Source: Acidovorax sp. Leaf78
GTDB lineage: Bacteria > Pseudomonadota > Gammaproteobacteria > Burkholderiales > Burkholderiaceae_C
Assembly: GCF_001422735.1 (NCBI RefSeq)
Contig: NZ_LMLZ01000004.1
Location: 62,001 to 126,000 of the forward strand
Reading direction: 5' to 3'
DNA length: 64,000 bases
Part shown: piece by piece, positions 1 through 8,985 of the stretch
Position numbering within the stretch: the stretch's first letter is position 1
How the letters are laid out: each line of letters begins with the position of its first letter
Notes under the pieces: generated by a model
Database searches by the model: none
The model's input: only the letters and a program-made list of their open reading frames with translations
What the model was told of the DNA's origin: nothing
Translations under genes and position numbers: made by a program

Positions 1-1023
1 CTGGCCGCCGCCACAACCGCAGACGACGGTGAGTTGCTCCAGGTCCAGCGCTTCGAACCGGCGGAACATGAGTTCAGGCTGCTGCAGGTCCAGCTGCAGG
101 TGCCCGTGGTCGAGCAGCGCGACCAGCACCCGGCCCGCCCCCGCATGCAGGGCCGCCGATGCCGCCAGCAGCGCCGCGCCGCCCATGCCCATGCCGCGGT
201 CGGCCAGGCCCTCGCCACCCACCACGGCCACATCGCCGTAGCTGCCCTTGTGGCTGGCATGCGCGCGCGGCGTGGCCTGGGCGGGGCCCGACAGCCAGGC
301 AGAGGGGGTTGCCTGGCCGATGTCCATGCCCAGGGTGTCCAGCCACACCTGCCCTGCCGCATCGCGCCCGGCGGCGGTGAACAGCCCGGGCTTCAGGGTG
401 AGCAGGCTCAGTGTGTGGCGCGCGGGTGCAGTGTGGTGGGCGGCAGGCAGATGGTGCTCGGCCGCAGGCGCGAGGCCGCTGGCAAACTGGCCGGTGTCGG
501 CATCCAGCCCGCTGGGCAGGTCGACGCATAGTACCGGCGCCGGGCTGGTGCGCAGTGCGTGCAGGCAGGCCAGCAGGCAAGGGTCCGGCACACGGCTGGG
601 TGCGGTGGGTTTAGACGACACGCCGATGCCCAGTAGCGCATCGATGCACAGGTCTGCAGCCGTCATCTGCTCGGGCGGGCCATCGGCCCAGCACACGCCC
701 GCATCGCGCGCCCGGTGCCACGACGCCAATGCGTCGGCGGGCGCGCGGTCGGGCTCGCCCAGCCAGGTCACCACCACCTGGCGGCCGCTGCGCTGCAGAT
801 GGACGGCGGCTTCCAGGCCGTCTCCGCCGTTGTTGCCCGGGCCGCAGGCGATCCACACCGTGCGGGCGTGTGGGGCAAGGGCCAGGGCCAGGCGGGCCAC
901 GGCAGCGCCCGCGCGTTGCATCAGCGTGTGCGGGGGCAGGGCGGCTGCAGCCGCGTGCTCGATGCGCCGGGTAGCGGCGGTGTTGAATAGCGGGTGGGGC
1001 TGGTGGGGCGCGATGCGGTGCAT
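1..1023 (-). CDS. nnr: Bifunctional NAD(P)H-hydrate epimerase / dehydratase, 3' part cut off by the window
   Basis: This enzyme repairs hydrated NADH and NADPH: the N-terminal YjeF domain epimerises the hydrate and the C-terminal domain dehydrates it using ADP or ATP. Reading from the ATG at 1023, a GPGNNGGDG nucleotide loop is seen at residues 61-69, DALLGIG near 128-134 and CVDLPSGLDADTG near 166-178, all typical of the epimerase domain. The second domain begins around residue 265 with KGSYGDVAVVGG and a glycine/alanine-rich stretch, and is still open at position 1. The stop codon is outside the window. The frame has no stop over 341 codons and matches the family throughout, so the call is firm. 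The exact start is less sure because no clear ribosome binding site is visible. Confidence 0.88.
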   Translation of the reverse strand, partial: MHRIAPHQPHPLFNTAATRRIEHAAAAALPPHTLMQRAGAAVARLALALAPHARTVWIACGPGNNGGDGLEAAVHLQRSGRQVVVTWLGEPDRAPADALASWHRARDAGVCWADGPPEQMTAADLCIDALLGIGVSSKPTAPSRVPDPCLLACLHALRTSPAPVLCVDLPSGLDADTGQFASGLAPAAEHHLPAAHHTAPARHTLSLLTLKPGLFTAAGRDAAGQVWLDTLGMDIGQATPSAWLSGPAQATPRAHASHKGSYGDVAVVGGEGLADRGMGMGGAALLAASAALHAGAGRVLVALLDHGHLQLDLQQPELMFRRFEALDLEQLTVVCGCGGGQ

Positions 1024-1274
1024 GGGGTGTGAGGCTGCGCGCCAGGTGCGGTCCGAGACCGCTGACGGCGCACTGCAATGCTGCAAGCTGTGGTGGCGGT
1101 CATTGTGCCCCTCGCGCGCCTCGTGCCCTGCGGGGGTAGGGGGGCTTCATGGTGTTGGTGGGGATCGAAAGATGCCGGCCTCAGCAGCCTGCCTGCCCGG
1201 CCGACGACGTTGCACAGCCTGCCGGTGCGCCAGGGGCAACGGCGCGCCGCGTGTGCTGCGGGCGCCGGGGCAGG

Positions 1275-2507
1275 TCAGAACCTGCGCATGCCCAGGCCGT
1301 CGAGGTTGATTTCGGGTTCGCGTTGCGCAACCAGATCGGCCACGGCCCGCGCGCTGCCGCAGGCCAGGGCCCATCCCCCGGCACCGTGGCCGGTGTTGAG
1401 CCACAGGCCCGGCAGGCCGCTGGCGCCCACCACCGGCGCGCCGTCGGGCAGCATGGTGCGGGCGCCGCGCCAGATCTGCAAGCTGGCGGACAGCTGTGCG
1501 CCGCCCGGAAACCAGTCGTTGAGCGTGCGGTACAGGCGCTGCAGCGTCGGTGTGTGGTGCTCGGCATTGGCACCCGCCAGCTCGGCGCCACCGGCGATGC
1601 GCACGCGCTGGCCCAGCCGGGTGATGCTGATCTGCTGGGCCATGTCCACCACGCTGGAGCGCGGGGCGTGGGTGTCTTCCCGCAGCGGCGCGCTGACCGA
1701 ATAGCCGTACACGGCGGTCATCGGCAGGCCCAGGCCCAGCGCGGGCAGCAGCGCGGCAGAAGCCATGCCCGCGCACAGCACCACCGCGTCGAAGCGGTGC
1801 AGCTCGGCCTCGCCCTGCACGGTCACGCCGGTGGGGCTGCTGCTGACGCGGTTGATGCGGGTGCCGAACGCGAACTGCACGCCTGCGCCCTGCGTGCCCT
1901 GGCGCAGCAGCTGGGCAAACAGGCGGCAGTTGCCCGCCCAGGCGTCGGGCAGGTGGATGGCGCCGGCCAGCGGTGCTTCGGGCGACAGGCCGGGCTCGAT
2001 CTTGCGTGCCGCATCGGCATCGATCTCGTGCACGGCCACGCCCGCATCGCGCAGCACCTGCAGCGCAGGCTGCAGCGCCTGGCGTTCGGCCTCGCTGCGC
2101 AGCAGCACCAGCCGGCCGTCGCAGGCTTCGAAGTCGAGTTCGTGTTGGGTGGCAATCGTCTTGAGCCGCGCCAGGCTGTACTGCGCCAGGCGTTCGAGGG
2201 CTGGGGCGGGGGCACTGTGCTGGCGGGCGGCGCTGCGCCAGCGCCACAGCCACGCCAGGTTGGCGCGCCCGATGCCGCCGGCCAGCCGCAGTGTGGCTTG
2301 GGCGCCCGTGAGCCGCAGCGCCTGGCCGAAGCCGGGCACGGCCCAGGGGTTCAGCACATGGGGGGCCAGCAGGCCGGCCGTGGCAAAGCTCGCCTCTTCG
2401 GCCGCAGCGCTGCGCTGTTCAAAGACGGTGACCTCGTGGCCGTCGCTGGCCAGTTCGTAGGCAGTGGTGACGCCGACAATGCCGGCGCCCACGATGGCAA
2501 TCTTCAT
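1275..2507 (-). CDS. dadA: D-amino acid dehydrogenase (DadA type), FAD-dependent
   Basis: A 410-residue flavoprotein of the DAO family. It starts with the dinucleotide-binding motif IVGAGIVG (residues 5-12) and an acidic residue ending the second strand (VFEQ), as expected for FAD binding. The C-terminal part holds GHGAGGWALACGSA, the second FAD contact seen in DadA proteins. Family members oxidise D-alanine and other D-amino acids at the membrane and pass electrons to the respiratory chain. It lies downstream of an amidase on the same strand with a 48-bp gap, so the two could be co-transcribed. The usual partner racemase (dadX/alr) is not in the window. Other DAO-family oxidases are possible, but overall length and both FAD motifs favour DadA. 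Confidence 0.85.
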   Translation of the reverse strand: MKIAIVGAGIVGVTTAYELASDGHEVTVFEQRSAAAEEASFATAGLLAPHVLNPWAVPGFGQALRLTGAQATLRLAGGIGRANLAWLWRWRSAARQHSAPAPALERLAQYSLARLKTIATQHELDFEACDGRLVLLRSEAERQALQPALQVLRDAGVAVHEIDADAARKIEPGLSPEAPLAGAIHLPDAWAGNCRLFAQLLRQGTQGAGVQFAFGTRINRVSSSPTGVTVQGEAELHRFDAVVLCAGMASAALLPALGLGLPMTAVYGYSVSAPLREDTHAPRSSVVDMAQQISITRLGQRVRIAGGAELAGANAEHHTPTLQRLYRTLNDWFPGGAQLSASLQIWRGARTMLPDGAPVVGASGLPGLWLNTGHGAGGWALACGSARAVADLVAQREPEINLDGLGMRRF

Positions 2508-2528
2508 GAATATGCGGTTTTAGGCCGG

Positions 2529-2570
2529 TAGCGCTTGATAGGCAAGCGCTGACAGCTATTGTTTTTGTAG
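2529..2570. repeat. Dispersed Comamonadaceae-type repeat, copy 1
   Basis: This copy reads (in parts) AAGCGCTGACAGC then TATTGTTTTTGTAG. It closely matches the reverse complement of the copy at 34873-34920. It spans the 3' end of the amidase gene and the gap to dadA, and an inverted repeat (AGCGCTTG with CAAGCGCT) forms its left half. The TAG stop codon of the amidase lies in it. Confidence 0.6.
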
Positions 2571-3890
2571 TATCTGCTCGATCTGCTGGCCGACATTGAG
2601 CACCGCATCATCCCGCAGCGCCCCGTGCCAGACCATGATGCCGACCGGGAGTTCCCCGGCCACGTGGCAGGGCAGCGAGAGCGCGCAGCCGTCCAGCAGG
2701 TTGATGGCGCTGGTGTTGCGCAGCAGCAGGTTGTTGACGCGAAAGAACTCGGTGTCGCGCTCGGCCCCGGGGGCCACGTCGGACAGCAGTGGCGCCACGA
2801 TGGGCACGGTGGGCGACAGCAGGGCATCGTACCCGTCGATGGCATCCTGTATGCGCGCTATCCACTGCTGGCGCGCCTGCAGCAGGTCGATGTATTCCCA
2901 GGCCATCACCGTGGCGCCTTTTTCGATGCGCTGGCGCACCCGCGGGTCGTAACGCTCCGGCACCTGCTGGAGCAGGTCGCGGTGCCAGGCATAGGCTTCG
3001 GGCGCGGCAAAGCCGTAGGCGGGCTGCTCCTGCACGGCCGGCAGGTCGATGGTGTCAATGGTCGCCCCGGCCGCGCGCAGCGTGGAGAGGGTGCGCTCGA
3101 ACGCCCGCGCCACGGTGGCGTCCATGCCGTCCAGGAACAGCGTGCGGGGCATGGCCAGGCGGTACTGCGATAGCGGTGCCTGGCTGCGCGTCACGCGCCG
3201 CGCGGCCAGTATTTCGTGCACCACGATGGCATCGCGCACCGTGCGGGTCAGTGCGCAGGCGGTGTCGAGCGTGGTGGACAGCGGCACGGCACCCGACGTC
3301 GGCACGAGCCGCGCCGTGTTCTTGAACCCCACGATGCCGTTGAGCGCCGCCGGAATGCGGATGGAGCCGCCGGTGTCCGACCCGAGGCCTATAAATGCCG
3401 CCCCCGTGGCCACCGAGACCCCGGCGCCTGACGAGGAGCCGCCCGGCACGCGCGGCGCGCCAGGCAGGGCGCCGTGGCGCGCGTCGAATGCCGCCGGAGT
3501 GCCGAAGTGCGGGTTCACACCCACGCCCGAAAAAGCGAACTCCACCATGTTCGTGCGGCCGATGACGGCGGCGCCCGCAGCCCGCAGCCGCGCCACCGCA
3601 GGGCTGTCCTGGGCGGCTGCCGGCGCCCCTGCCAACGCCGTGGAGCCGGCTGCCGTGGGCTGGCCTGCGATGTCGAACAGGTCCTTGACCGAGACCGCCA
3701 GGCCCGCCAAAGGCAGGCGGTCGATGCCAGGTTGCACCGCAGTGGTGCGTGCGGACTCGAAGTCCGTGCGCAGAAAGCTGTGGGTGTTGGCGGGTGCCAG
3801 CGCTGCGTCCATGCAGCGCTCGAGCTCGGCTGGAGCGGTGGCGGCGCCACCCTGCAGGCGGGCGCGGGTGGCGGTCAGGTCGGCAAACAT
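2556..3890 (-). CDS. Amidase of the amidase-signature family
   Basis: A 444-residue amidase-signature hydrolase. The catalytic Lys-Ser-Ser set is visible: Lys69 in SVKDLFD, the serine-rich GGSSSG at 150-155 and the nucleophile Ser176 in GSDTGGSIRIP. The frame stays open upstream as far as 5015, but that extension runs antisense through rpsB. The start at 3890 (MFADLTATRARLQGG) is where family similarity begins. Substrate cannot be read from sequence; family members hydrolyse carbon-nitrogen amide bonds in many small molecules. The protein is not GatA by context, since gatB and gatC are absent. The last codons and the TAG stop fall inside a dispersed repeat, so the C-terminus may differ from relatives. 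Confidence 0.85.
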   Translation of the reverse strand: MFADLTATRARLQGGAATAPAELERCMDAALAPANTHSFLRTDFESARTTAVQPGIDRLPLAGLAVSVKDLFDIAGQPTAAGSTALAGAPAAAQDSPAVARLRAAGAAVIGRTNMVEFAFSGVGVNPHFGTPAAFDARHGALPGAPRVPGGSSSGAGVSVATGAAFIGLGSDTGGSIRIPAALNGIVGFKNTARLVPTSGAVPLSTTLDTACALTRTVRDAIVVHEILAARRVTRSQAPLSQYRLAMPRTLFLDGMDATVARAFERTLSTLRAAGATIDTIDLPAVQEQPAYGFAAPEAYAWHRDLLQQVPERYDPRVRQRIEKGATVMAWEYIDLLQARQQWIARIQDAIDGYDALLSPTVPIVAPLLSDVAPGAERDTEFFRVNNLLLRNTSAINLLDGCALSLPCHVAGELPVGIMVWHGALRDDAVLNVGQQIEQILQKQ

Positions 3891-4127
3891 GGGTATGCTA
3901 GAATCCTTGGGTTTTGCTGGGAGCAGTAGCGCGGGCAGGGCGGCAGTGCAGAGGGGGAATCGATGTCGAGTCGATTCGTTCAATGAAAGCACCGTAGCCG
4001 GCGCGTGTGGCAGCTTTCGCAAGACTAATCGCAAACCAGCCCTGTCAAGGTGTTGCGCTGCTGGTGCAAACGCACCGCATCGCAAGTATTGGGGCTGGAT
4101 TTTAGACCCAACCTTTGGAGTATTTTT

Positions 4128-4883
4128 ATGTCCGTTACCATGCGCGAAATGCTGGAAGCCGGTGTCCACTTCGGTCACCAAACCCGCTTCTGGAACCCCA
4201 AGATGGCCCCCTACATCTTCGGCCATCGCAACAAGATTCACATCATCAACCTGGAAAAGTCGCTGCCACTGTTCCAGGAAGCCCAAAAGTTCGCCAAGCA
4301 ACTGGCTGCCAACCGCGGCACGATCATGATGGTCGGCACGAAGCGCCAAGCCCGTGAAATCCTGTCCACCGAAGCCCTGCGCGCAGGCGTGCCCTTCGTG
4401 GACCAGCGCTGGCTCGGCGGCATGCTGACCAACTTCAAGACGGTCAAGACCTCGATCAAGCGCCTCAAGGACATGAAGGCCCAGCAAGAAGCTGGCCTCG
4501 ACAGCCTGAGCAAGAAGGAGCAACTGACGTTCTCCCGCGAAATCGCCAAGCTCGAAAAGGACATCGGCGGCATCCAGGACATGGCTGCTCTGCCAGACGC
4601 CATCTTCATCATCGACGTGGGCTTTCACAAGATCGCCGTGGCCGAAGCCAAGAAGCTGGGCATTCCGCTGATCGGTGTGGTCGATACGAACCACTCGCCT
4701 GAAGGCATCGACTACGTGATCCCCGGCAACGACGACTCGGCCAAGGCCGTGACGCTGTACGCCCGTGGTATCGCTGACGCGATCATCGAAGGCCGTGCCA
4801 ACGCCGTGAACGAAGTGGTCAAGGCCGCTACGACGACCGAGAGCTCCGACGAGTTCGTGGAAGTGCAAGAAGCCGCCGCCTGA
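4128..4883 (+). CDS. rpsB: 30S ribosomal protein S2
   Basis: A 251-residue protein beginning [26 protein letters not shown], the conserved S2 opening. The family length of about 240-255 residues fits. S2 is a late-assembling small-subunit protein that bridges head and body of the 30S particle. The ATG at 4128 is preceded by GGAG at 4117-4120; the in-frame codon at 4050 is rejected because similarity starts at 4128. It is the first gene of the long plus-strand run. A terminator-like hairpin separates it from tsf, as in many proteobacteria. Confidence 0.98.
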   Translation: MSVTMREMLEAGVHFGHQTRFWNPKMAPYIFGHRNKIHIINLEKSLPLFQEAQKFAKQLAANRGTIMMVGTKRQAREILSTEALRAGVPFVDQRWLGGMLTNFKTVKTSIKRLKDMKAQQEAGLDSLSKKEQLTFSREIAKLEKDIGGIQDMAALPDAIFIIDVGFHKIAVAEAKKLGIPLIGVVDTNHSPEGIDYVIPGNDDSAKAVTLYARGIADAIIEGRANAVNEVVKAATTTESSDEFVEVQEAAA

Positions 4884-4914
4884 TACCCGGCTGCGCGACT
4901 CGTCGCGAATGAAA

Positions 4915-4945
4915 GCGGGGCTCCTGGTTAGCCCCCTTTTTTTTA
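4915..4945 (+). terminator. Terminator/attenuator between rpsB and tsf
   Basis: The arms GGGGCT (4917-4922) and AGCCCC (4930-4935) enclose a 7-nt loop and are followed by a run of nine T residues (4936-4944). This is a canonical intrinsic terminator. Its position inside the ribosomal protein operon suggests partial read-through that sets the S2 to EF-Ts ratio. Confidence 0.8.
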
Positions 4946-5005
4946 GGCTGAATCCAATCCGATCCGATCGATCAATCGATTGAACTGAACACTGAAGGAA
5001 TAAAG

Positions 5006-5935
5006 ATGGCTGCAATTACCGCAAGCATGGTCGCCGAACTGCGCGCCAAGACCGACGCTCCCATGATGGAATGCAAGAAGGCCCTGACGGAAGCCGAAGG
5101 CGACCTGGTCAAGGCTGAAGAGCTGCTGCGCGTCAAGCTGGGCACCAAGGCTGGCAAGGCCGCTTCGCGCGTCACCGCCGAAGGCGTGGTCGCCAGCTTC
5201 ATCAACGGCGACGTGGGTGCGCTGGTCGAAGTCAACAGCGAAACCGACTTCGTGTCGAAGAACGACAGCTTCCTGGCCATGGCCAGCGCCGCTGCCAAGC
5301 TGGTGGCCGAGCACAACCCTGCCGACATCGAAGCCCTGGGCGCGCTGCCCTACGAGCAAGACAGCTTCGGCCCCACGCTCGAAGACGTACGCAAGGGCCT
5401 GATCGGCAAGATCGGCGAGAACATGTCGTTCCGCCGCTTCAAGCGCTTCAGCGGCTCCAACCTGGCGGCCTACCTGCACGGCTCGCGCATCGGTGTGGTG
5501 GTGGAGTTCGACGGCGACGCTGCTGCCGCCAAGGACGTTGCCATGCACGTGGCTGCCATGAAGCCTGTGTCCCTGACCAGCGCCGACGTGCCTGCCGACC
5601 TGATCGCCAAGGAGCGCTCGGTCGCTGAAGGCAAGGCCGACGAAGCCAACAAGGAGCTGGTCGCTGCCGGCAAGCCCGCGCAAAGCGCCGAAATCACTGC
5701 CAAGCGCATCGACGGCGCCGTGCAGAAGTACCTCAAGGAAGTCTCGCTGGCTGACCAGGTCTTCGTGAAGGCCGCCGATGGCAAGCAGACCGTGGCCCAG
5801 ATGCTCAAGGCTGCCAACACCAACGTGAAGGGCTTCACGCTCTACGTCGTGGGTGAAGGCATCGAGAAGAAGGTCGACGACTTCGCCGCCGAAGTGGCCG
5901 CACAGGTCGCTGCTGCCAAGGCCGCTGCAGCCTGA
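5006..5935 (+). CDS. tsf: Elongation factor Ts
   Basis: A 309-residue guanine nucleotide exchange factor that recycles EF-Tu from its GDP form. The N-terminal UBA-like domain carries the family signature around residues 10-30 ([16 protein letters not shown]), and the TDFVSKN motif appears near residue 80 as in other EF-Ts proteins. The size is close to the usual proteobacterial 280-310 residues. The ATG at 5006 follows GAAGGAA at 4994-5000. It follows rpsB after the hairpin at 4915-4945. Confidence 0.98.
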   Translation: MAAITASMVAELRAKTDAPMMECKKALTEAEGDLVKAEELLRVKLGTKAGKAASRVTAEGVVASFINGDVGALVEVNSETDFVSKNDSFLAMASAAAKLVAEHNPADIEALGALPYEQDSFGPTLEDVRKGLIGKIGENMSFRRFKRFSGSNLAAYLHGSRIGVVVEFDGDAAAAKDVAMHVAAMKPVSLTSADVPADLIAKERSVAEGKADEANKELVAAGKPAQSAEITAKRIDGAVQKYLKEVSLADQVFVKAADGKQTVAQMLKAANTNVKGFTLYVVGEGIEKKVDDFAAEVAAQVAAAKAAAA

Positions 5936-6000
5936 TCGGCTGTACCCAAGCCCTGCCCCCACACTCATTGCCGTACGTATTGCCACTGGAGAAAACACAC

Positions 6001-6723
6001 ATGTCCAACGCCGCACCAGCCCACAAGCGCATCCTGCTCAAGCTGTCTGGTGAGGCGCTGATGGGTGATGACTCCTTTGGCATCAACCGCGCCACTATCA
6101 TTCGCATGGTGGAAGAGATTGCCGAAGTGACCCGCCTGGGCGTCCAGGTGGCCGTGGTGATCGGTGGGGGCAATATTTTCCGCGGTGTGGCGGGCGGCTC
6201 GGTCGGTATGGACCGGGCCACGGCCGATTACATGGGCATGCTGGCCACGGTGATGAACGCACTGGCCCTGGCCGACGCGATGGACAAGCAGGGCCTGGTG
6301 GCCCGCGTGATGTCCGCCATTGCCATCGAACAGGTGGTCGAGCCCTATGTGCGCCCCAAGGCGCTGCAGTACCTCGAAGAAGGCAAGGTCGTCGTCTTTG
6401 CCGCCGGCACCGGCAACCCCTTCTTCACCACCGACACGGCTGCGGCCCTGCGCGGTGCCGAGATCGGTGCCGAGCTGGTGCTCAAGGCCACCAAGGTGGA
6501 CGGCGTTTATACTGCCGACCCCCAGAAGGACCCCACCGCCACGCGCTATACGAAGCTCAGCTTCGATGAGGCCATGTCCCGCAACCTGGGCATCATGGAT
6601 GCCACGGCGTTTGCGCTGTGCCGCGACCAGAAGCTGCCGGTGCGTGTGTTCTCCATCATCAAGCACGGCGCCTTGAAGCGCGTGGTGATGGGTGAAGACG
6701 AAGGTACGCTGGTTTACGCTTGA
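6001..6723 (+). CDS. pyrH: UMP kinase
   Basis: A 240-residue amino-acid-kinase-fold protein that phosphorylates UMP to UDP, feeding pyrimidine nucleotides to RNA and cell-wall precursors. Visible motifs are [12 protein letters not shown] near the N-terminus and GGGNIFRG near residues 57-64, both involved in phosphate binding. [19 protein letters not shown] in the middle is strongly typical of PyrH. The ATG at 6001 has GGAG at 5988-5991; the codon at 5968 lacks similarity. It sits between tsf and frr in the conserved order. Confidence 0.97.
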   Translation: MSNAAPAHKRILLKLSGEALMGDDSFGINRATIIRMVEEIAEVTRLGVQVAVVIGGGNIFRGVAGGSVGMDRATADYMGMLATVMNALALADAMDKQGLVARVMSAIAIEQVVEPYVRPKALQYLEEGKVVVFAAGTGNPFFTTDTAAALRGAEIGAELVLKATKVDGVYTADPQKDPTATRYTKLSFDEAMSRNLGIMDATAFALCRDQKLPVRVFSIIKHGALKRVVMGEDEGTLVYA

Positions 6724-6774
6724 TGATTTGCCGCCGCGCTGTGCATTGCCGGTGACTGGCTAGAGGAGAACAAC

Positions 6775-7335
6775 ATGACGATTGCCGATATCAAGAAAAA
6801 TGCAGAAACCAAGATGGACCAGTCCATCACGGCGTTCAAGAACAACCTGCAGAAGATCCGCACCGGCCGTGCCAATCCTGCATTGCTCGACTCGGTCCAG
6901 GTGGAGTACTACGGCTCTTTCGTGCCGCTGAGCCAGGTGGCCAACGTCTCCTTGATCGACTCGCGCACCATCAGCGTTCAGCCCTGGGAAAAGGGCATGG
7001 GTGCCAAGATCGAAAAGGCCATCCGCGAAAGCGACCTGGGTCTGAACCCTGCGTCCATGGGTGACCTGATCCGCGTGCCGATGCCGCCCATGAGCGAAGA
7101 GCGCCGCAAGGAAATGACCAAGCTGGCCCGCAACGAGGGCGAGAGCGCCAAGATCGCCGTGCGCAACCTGCGCCGCGATGCCAACGAATCGGTCAAGAAG
7201 CTGGTCAAGGACAAGCTGGCGTCCGAAGATGACCAAAAGCGCGCCGAAACCGACGTGCAGAAGTTCACCGACCGCCACATCGCCGAAGTCGATGCACTGG
7301 TGGCGGCCAAGGAACAGGAAATCATGGCGGTCTGA
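6775..7335 (+). CDS. frr: Ribosome recycling factor
   Basis: A 186-residue protein of the expected length (185 in most bacteria) that, with EF-G, splits the post-termination ribosome. The two-domain pattern is clear: a long helical N-terminal part, [16 protein letters not shown] near residues 43-58, and the C-terminal helix with [23 protein letters not shown] strong ribosome binding site (GAGGAG, 6763-6768) precedes the ATG at 6775. It follows pyrH by 51 bp and is followed by uppS. Confidence 0.98.
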   Translation: MTIADIKKNAETKMDQSITAFKNNLQKIRTGRANPALLDSVQVEYYGSFVPLSQVANVSLIDSRTISVQPWEKGMGAKIEKAIRESDLGLNPASMGDLIRVPMPPMSEERRKEMTKLARNEGESAKIAVRNLRRDANESVKKLVKDKLASEDDQKRAETDVQKFTDRHIAEVDALVAAKEQEIMAV

Positions 7336-7368
7336 GTTCCCGTTACCAGGGTTCTCTGAACGTTTTGC

Positions 7369-8100
7369 ATGTCTGAATCTCCGGTGGTGCCTCACCACAT
7401 CGCCATCGTCATGGATGGCAACGGCCGCTGGGCCAAGCGCCGCTTTCTGCCGCGCCTGGCAGGCCACAAGCAAGGGGTTGATTCGCTGCGCCGCTGTGCG
7501 CGCGCCTGCGCGCAGCGCGGCGTTGCGGTGCTGACCGTCTTCGCTTTTTCTTCCGAAAACTGGAATCGCCCGGCCGATGAGGTGTCCGGCCTCATGGAGC
7601 TGCTGGCCATGGCGCTGGCGCGCGAGGTGCCCGAGCTGAAGAAGGACGGCGTGCGCTTGTACTTCGTGGGCGACCGCGCCGGCCTGTCGCCCAAGGTGCA
7701 GGCTGGCCTGGCCCAGGCAGAGGCCGCCACTGCTGGCAACGACCGCCTCATTCTGAACGTCTGCTTCAACTATGGCGGGCGCTGGGACATCGCGCAGGCG
7801 GCGGCGTCTTTGGCCGCGCGTGGAGAGCCCATCACCGAAGCCAGTCTGCAGGGTGCGATGGGCCTCGCCCACGTGCCAGACCCCGATCTCGTGATCCGCA
7901 CCGGGGGTGAAATGCGGATCAGCAATTTTCTGCTGTGGCAGGCCGCATACTCCGAGTTCATCTTCAGTGACCGGCTGTGGCCGGATTTCGACGAGTCGGC
8001 GCTGGATGAGGCGATTGCAGCCTACAGTGGCCGCGAGCGCCGTTTTGGTAAAACCTCCGAACAGATCCTGTCCGCGCATCCCCAGTCGATGCCCGGTTGA
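7369..8100 (+). CDS. uppS: Isoprenyl transferase (undecaprenyl diphosphate synthase)
   Basis: A 243-residue cis-prenyltransferase that makes the C55 lipid carrier for peptidoglycan and O-antigen. The catalytic aspartate is in VMDGNGRWAKRR (residues 14-25). FAFSSENWNRP and the C-terminal signature around YSEFIFSDRLWPDF are also seen. The family length is about 240-255 residues. No good Shine-Dalgarno sequence precedes the ATG, so translation may depend on coupling to frr, whose stop lies 33 bp upstream. Next gene: cdsA, 27 bp downstream. Confidence 0.96.
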   Translation: MSESPVVPHHIAIVMDGNGRWAKRRFLPRLAGHKQGVDSLRRCARACAQRGVAVLTVFAFSSENWNRPADEVSGLMELLAMALAREVPELKKDGVRLYFVGDRAGLSPKVQAGLAQAEAATAGNDRLILNVCFNYGGRWDIAQAAASLAARGEPITEASLQGAMGLAHVPDPDLVIRTGGEMRISNFLLWQAAYSEFIFSDRLWPDFDESALDEAIAAYSGRERRFGKTSEQILSAHPQSMPG

Positions 8101-8127
8101 GAACCTGAACGGGTTCTGAAAGGTCCC

Positions 8128-8985
8128 ATGCTCAAACAGCGTGTCATCACAGCCCTGGTCCTGCTGGCCATCTTGTTGCCGGCTCTTTTTTATTCGTCCA
8201 CCGTGCCGTTCACCGTCGTGGTGCTGGTGCTGATGGCCGCTGGTGCTTGGGAATGGGGCCGCCTGAGCGGTTTTGGCCAGGCAGGGTCGGTGGCCGTGGG
8301 TGCTGCATGCGTGGCCCTGTGCGCCGGCTCGTGGGCGCTCGGCTGGGTGGATCGTCCGCTCACGGGACTGTGGGTAGTGGGCGGCGGGCTGTGGGTGCTC
8401 TCGACCGCATGGCTGCTCAAGGAGGGCGTGCCGGGCTGGGCTCGCATTCCGTCCGCGGTGCGTCTGGTCGCTGGGGTGCTGGCGCTGTGGCTGGCCTGGC
8501 TTGCGGTGGTGCAGGCGCGCAACGTGGGCATCAACTTTTTACTGTCGGTGCTGCTGCTGGTGTGGGTTGCCGACATCTTTGCCTACTTTGCCGGCCGCGC
8601 GTTCGGTTTGCGTTTCAGCAAGGGCAAGCTCGCTCCGTCGATCAGCCCCGGCAAGAGCTGGGAAGGCGTGTGGGGCGGGCTGGCCGGCGTGGTGGTCATG
8701 GCCTTCATCTGGGTGGCGGCCGATGCCCACTGGCAAGCGGCGGTGCCGAGTTTCTACAGCCGCATGGCACAACAAGGCTGGTGGATGCTGGTGATCGCGG
8801 CACTGTTCATGGTCGCCATGAGTGTCTCGGGTGATCTGGTCGAATCGCTGATCAAGCGCAGCGCCGGTGTGAAGGACAGCAGCAACCTGCTGCCAGGACA
8901 CGGCGGCGTGCTCGACCGTGTGGATGCCTTGCTGCCCACCTTGCCGCTGGCCATGATGCTCACGAGCCTGACGGCCACTATTTGA
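8128..8985 (+). CDS. cdsA: Phosphatidate cytidylyltransferase
   Basis: A 285-residue polytopic membrane protein that converts phosphatidic acid and CTP into CDP-diacylglycerol, the branch point for all phospholipids. Hydrophobic stretches alternate along the whole length. The family signature is visible in the C-terminal half: SPGKSWEGVWGG followed by KRSAGVKDSSNLLPGHGG with the acidic/glycine motif GGVLDRVD. AAAGG at 8119-8123 precedes the ATG. The stop codon overlaps the start of dxr, suggesting translational coupling. Confidence 0.95.
   Translation: MLKQRVITALVLLAILLPALFYSSTVPFTVVVLVLMAAGAWEWGRLSGFGQAGSVAVGAACVALCAGSWALGWVDRPLTGLWVVGGGLWVLSTAWLLKEGVPGWARIPSAVRLVAGVLALWLAWLAVVQARNVGINFLLSVLLLVWVADIFAYFAGRAFGLRFSKGKLAPSISPGKSWEGVWGGLAGVVVMAFIWVAADAHWQAAVPSFYSRMAQQGWWMLVIAALFMVAMSVSGDLVESLIKRSAGVKDSSNLLPGHGGVLDRVDALLPTLPLAMMLTSLTATI

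Noticed and set aside
3891-5015. Upstream extension of the amidase frame through rpsB
   Set aside because: The frame is open by chance opposite rpsB and the start of tsf; amidase similarity begins at the ATG at 3890.
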